Below are positions 43,163 through 44,385 of a stretch of 44,385 bases of DNA, one piece after another (the first letter of the stretch is position 1; the number at the start of each line of letters is the position of its first letter). The DNA is from an uncultured beta proteobacterium (lineage in GTDB: Bacteria; Pseudomonadota; Gammaproteobacteria; Burkholderiales; Burkholderiaceae_C). Under the pieces are notes generated by a model that was not told the origin of the DNA, made no database searches, and saw only the letters and a list, made by a program, of their open reading frames with translations. Position numbers and translations under genes: made by a program. Location of the stretch: the NCBI GenBank assembly GCA_903897005.1, contig CAITZZ010000005.1, positions 1 to 44,385 of the forward strand, read 5' to 3'.

Positions 43163-44385
43163 ATGTATTCGCACCATTTCGGCCTGACGCAAGACCCGTT
43201 TTCGATCGCGCCTGATCCGCGCTACCTGTTCATGAGCGAGCGCCACCGCGAGGCGCTGGCACATCTGCTCTACGGCGTTGCGGGCTCCGCCGGCAAGGCC
43301 GGTGGCAGTGGTGGTGGCTTCGTCCTGCTCACCGGCGACATCGGCACCGGCAAGACGACCATCTGCCGCTGCTTCCTGGAGCAGATTCCGCAAGGCTGTC
43401 ATGTTGCCTACATCTTCAACCCCAAGCTGACCGTCACCGAATTGCTGCAGTCAATCTGCGAGGAATTCCATATCGAGTTGCAGCCAACTGCCCAGACCCC
43501 GCCAACGGTCAAGGACTACATCGATGCCCTCAACCACTTCCTGCTGGCCGGCCATGCCGCGGGCCAGAGCAGTGTCCTGATCATTGACGAGGCACAAAAC
43601 CTCGCACCCGACGTACTGGAACAACTGCGCCTGCTCACCAATCTCGAAACCGCCGAGCGCAAGTTGCTGCAGATCGTGCTGATTGGTCAACCCGAACTGC
43701 GCACCATGCTGGCGCGGCCGGAACTCGAACAACTGGCCCAGCGTGTGATCGCCCGTTTTCACCTGGATGCCCTGACTGCAACCGAGAGCGCGCAGTACAT
43801 CGCGCACCGACTGGCCGTGGCTGGCCTCACGGGTCCGTCGCCGTTCGAGGGCAGCGCTTTGCAGCGCCTGCACCGCCTGACTCATGGCGTACCGCGCCGG
43901 ATCAATCTGCTGTGCGGTCGTGCCCTGCTGGGCGCCTGGGCGCATGGTCAGCACCAGGTTGATCGCGCTGTGGTCGACCAAGCAGCAGCCGAAGTGTTTG
44001 GCACAGGTCCGGCGGCGAAATCAGGCGGCCGCCGCTTCGGCTACTACGTGCTGGGCAGCATGAGCCTGCTGGCGCTTGCTGCACTGGGCGCCTTCCTGTC
44101 CTGGCAGGGATGGCAGATGCGCTCGCCTTCGCCGCCTGCATCGGCCAGCGCTGCAGCCGCTGCCGCACCAGCAGCAAATCCCGCCAGCGTCCCTGTTTCA
44201 GCCCCACTCACGCCAGCATCTGCTGCAGCCGCGCCGATCGAGGCTCTTGAGCCCTTGCTGACCCAGCTGTCGCCTGACATCAAGCTCGCCTGGCATGCCT
44301 TGGGCGCCCACTGGAAGCTCGCTCCAGGCGATGGCGATCCTTGCCGCTCGGCCAGCGCACAAGGGCTTCAGTGCTACCGCGCCAA
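43163..44385 (+). CDS. ExeA/GspA-type AAA ATPase, truncated by the window end
   Basis: 407 codons seen from ATG at 43163 and then off the right edge. It opens MYSHHFGLTQDPFSIAPDPRYLF, the usual GspA/ExeA start. Walker A is GDIGTGKTT (58-66), Walker B is SVLIIDEAQNL (137-147), and GVPRRINLLCGRALLGA follows. A membrane helix (about 294-315) leads to an Ala/Pro-rich linker and the start of a periplasmic domain (WHALGAHWKL, DPCRSASAQGLQCYRA). ExeA with ExeB helps pass the type II secretion secretin through peptidoglycan, and other members work with pili. The partner gene would be expected to the right. Confidence 0.9.
   Translation, partial: MYSHHFGLTQDPFSIAPDPRYLFMSERHREALAHLLYGVAGSAGKAGGSGGGFVLLTGDIGTGKTTICRCFLEQIPQGCHVAYIFNPKLTVTELLQSICEEFHIELQPTAQTPPTVKDYIDALNHFLLAGHAAGQSSVLIIDEAQNLAPDVLEQLRLLTNLETAERKLLQIVLIGQPELRTMLARPELEQLAQRVIARFHLDALTATESAQYIAHRLAVAGLTGPSPFEGSALQRLHRLTHGVPRRINLLCGRALLGAWAHGQHQVDRAVVDQAAAEVFGTGPAAKSGGRRFGYYVLGSMSLLALAALGAFLSWQGWQMRSPSPPASASAAAAAAPAANPASVPVSAPLTPASAAAAPIEALEPLLTQLSPDIKLAWHALGAHWKLAPGDGDPCRSASAQGLQCYRA

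Overview
The window reads as chromosome of a betaproteobacterium of the order Burkholderiales, most likely a Comamonadaceae/Rhodoferax-like organism. This is inferred from the high-GC protein-coding style, a complete cbb3 oxidase cluster, polyhydroxyalkanoate genes, a HiPIP, a TIGR04438-type small Trp-rich protein, a PEP-CTERM protein and a class I fumarase. No phage, insertion sequence, CRISPR array, tRNA or rRNA gene was seen. The gene at each end is cut by the window edge (ccoG at the left, an ExeA/GspA-type ATPase at the right).

Layout. 1-6.1 kb (minus strand): microaerobic respiration, transcribed ccoI-ccoS-ccoN-ccoO-ccoQ-ccoP-ccoG, with FNR-like boxes ahead of ccoN and in front of a divergent universal stress gene. 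6.7-10.9 kb (minus): malonate use, with malonyl-CoA decarboxylase (matA), a crotonase-fold enzyme and malonyl-CoA synthetase (matB). Between matA and the crotonase gene lies a short scar that looks like the fused ends of a deleted TRAP transporter. 11-18 kb: lgt, ilvD, a small Trp-rich membrane protein, a monohaem cytochrome c, acs and fumarase. 18-20 kb: a structured intergenic region, a small PEP-CTERM protein, a PilZ-like protein, a NarL/FixJ regulator with a degenerate receiver, and a 45-residue Cys-rich protein. 20-26 kb (plus): dapC, dapD, a PilU-type ATPase, prmB and a YheS-type ABC-F protein.

26-32 kb (minus): PHA synthesis in the order phaC-phaA-(alpha-carbonic anhydrase)-(secreted beta-propeller)-phaB. 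The two exported proteins sit between phaA and phaB, and the carbonic anhydrase start overlaps the phaA stop. Upstream on the same strand are ycaO and pgeF. 34.6-39.2 kb (plus): an ABM-fold monooxygenase-like protein, an FAH-family hydrolase, a Nudix hydrolase and a multi-PAS/GAF diguanylate cyclase. 39.5-41.5 kb: succinyl-CoA:3-ketoacid CoA transferase genes scoA-scoB, divergent from a PAS-LuxR regulator across a 22-bp palindrome. 41.5-44.4 kb: HiPIP, a GDT1-family cation exporter, an AhpD-like protein and the truncated ExeA-type gene.

Functionally, much of the window concerns acetyl-CoA/acetoacetyl-CoA traffic (acs, matA/matB, phaCAB, scoAB, fumarase) together with low-oxygen electron transfer (cbb3, small cytochrome c, HiPIP). 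The points most worth a second look are the exported alpha-carbonic anhydrase with altered active-site residues inside the PHA cluster, the TRAP-transporter scar, the Glu-for-Asp pseudo-receiver next to a PilZ gene, and several well-formed inverted repeats at promoters. No clearly new multi-gene system was found.
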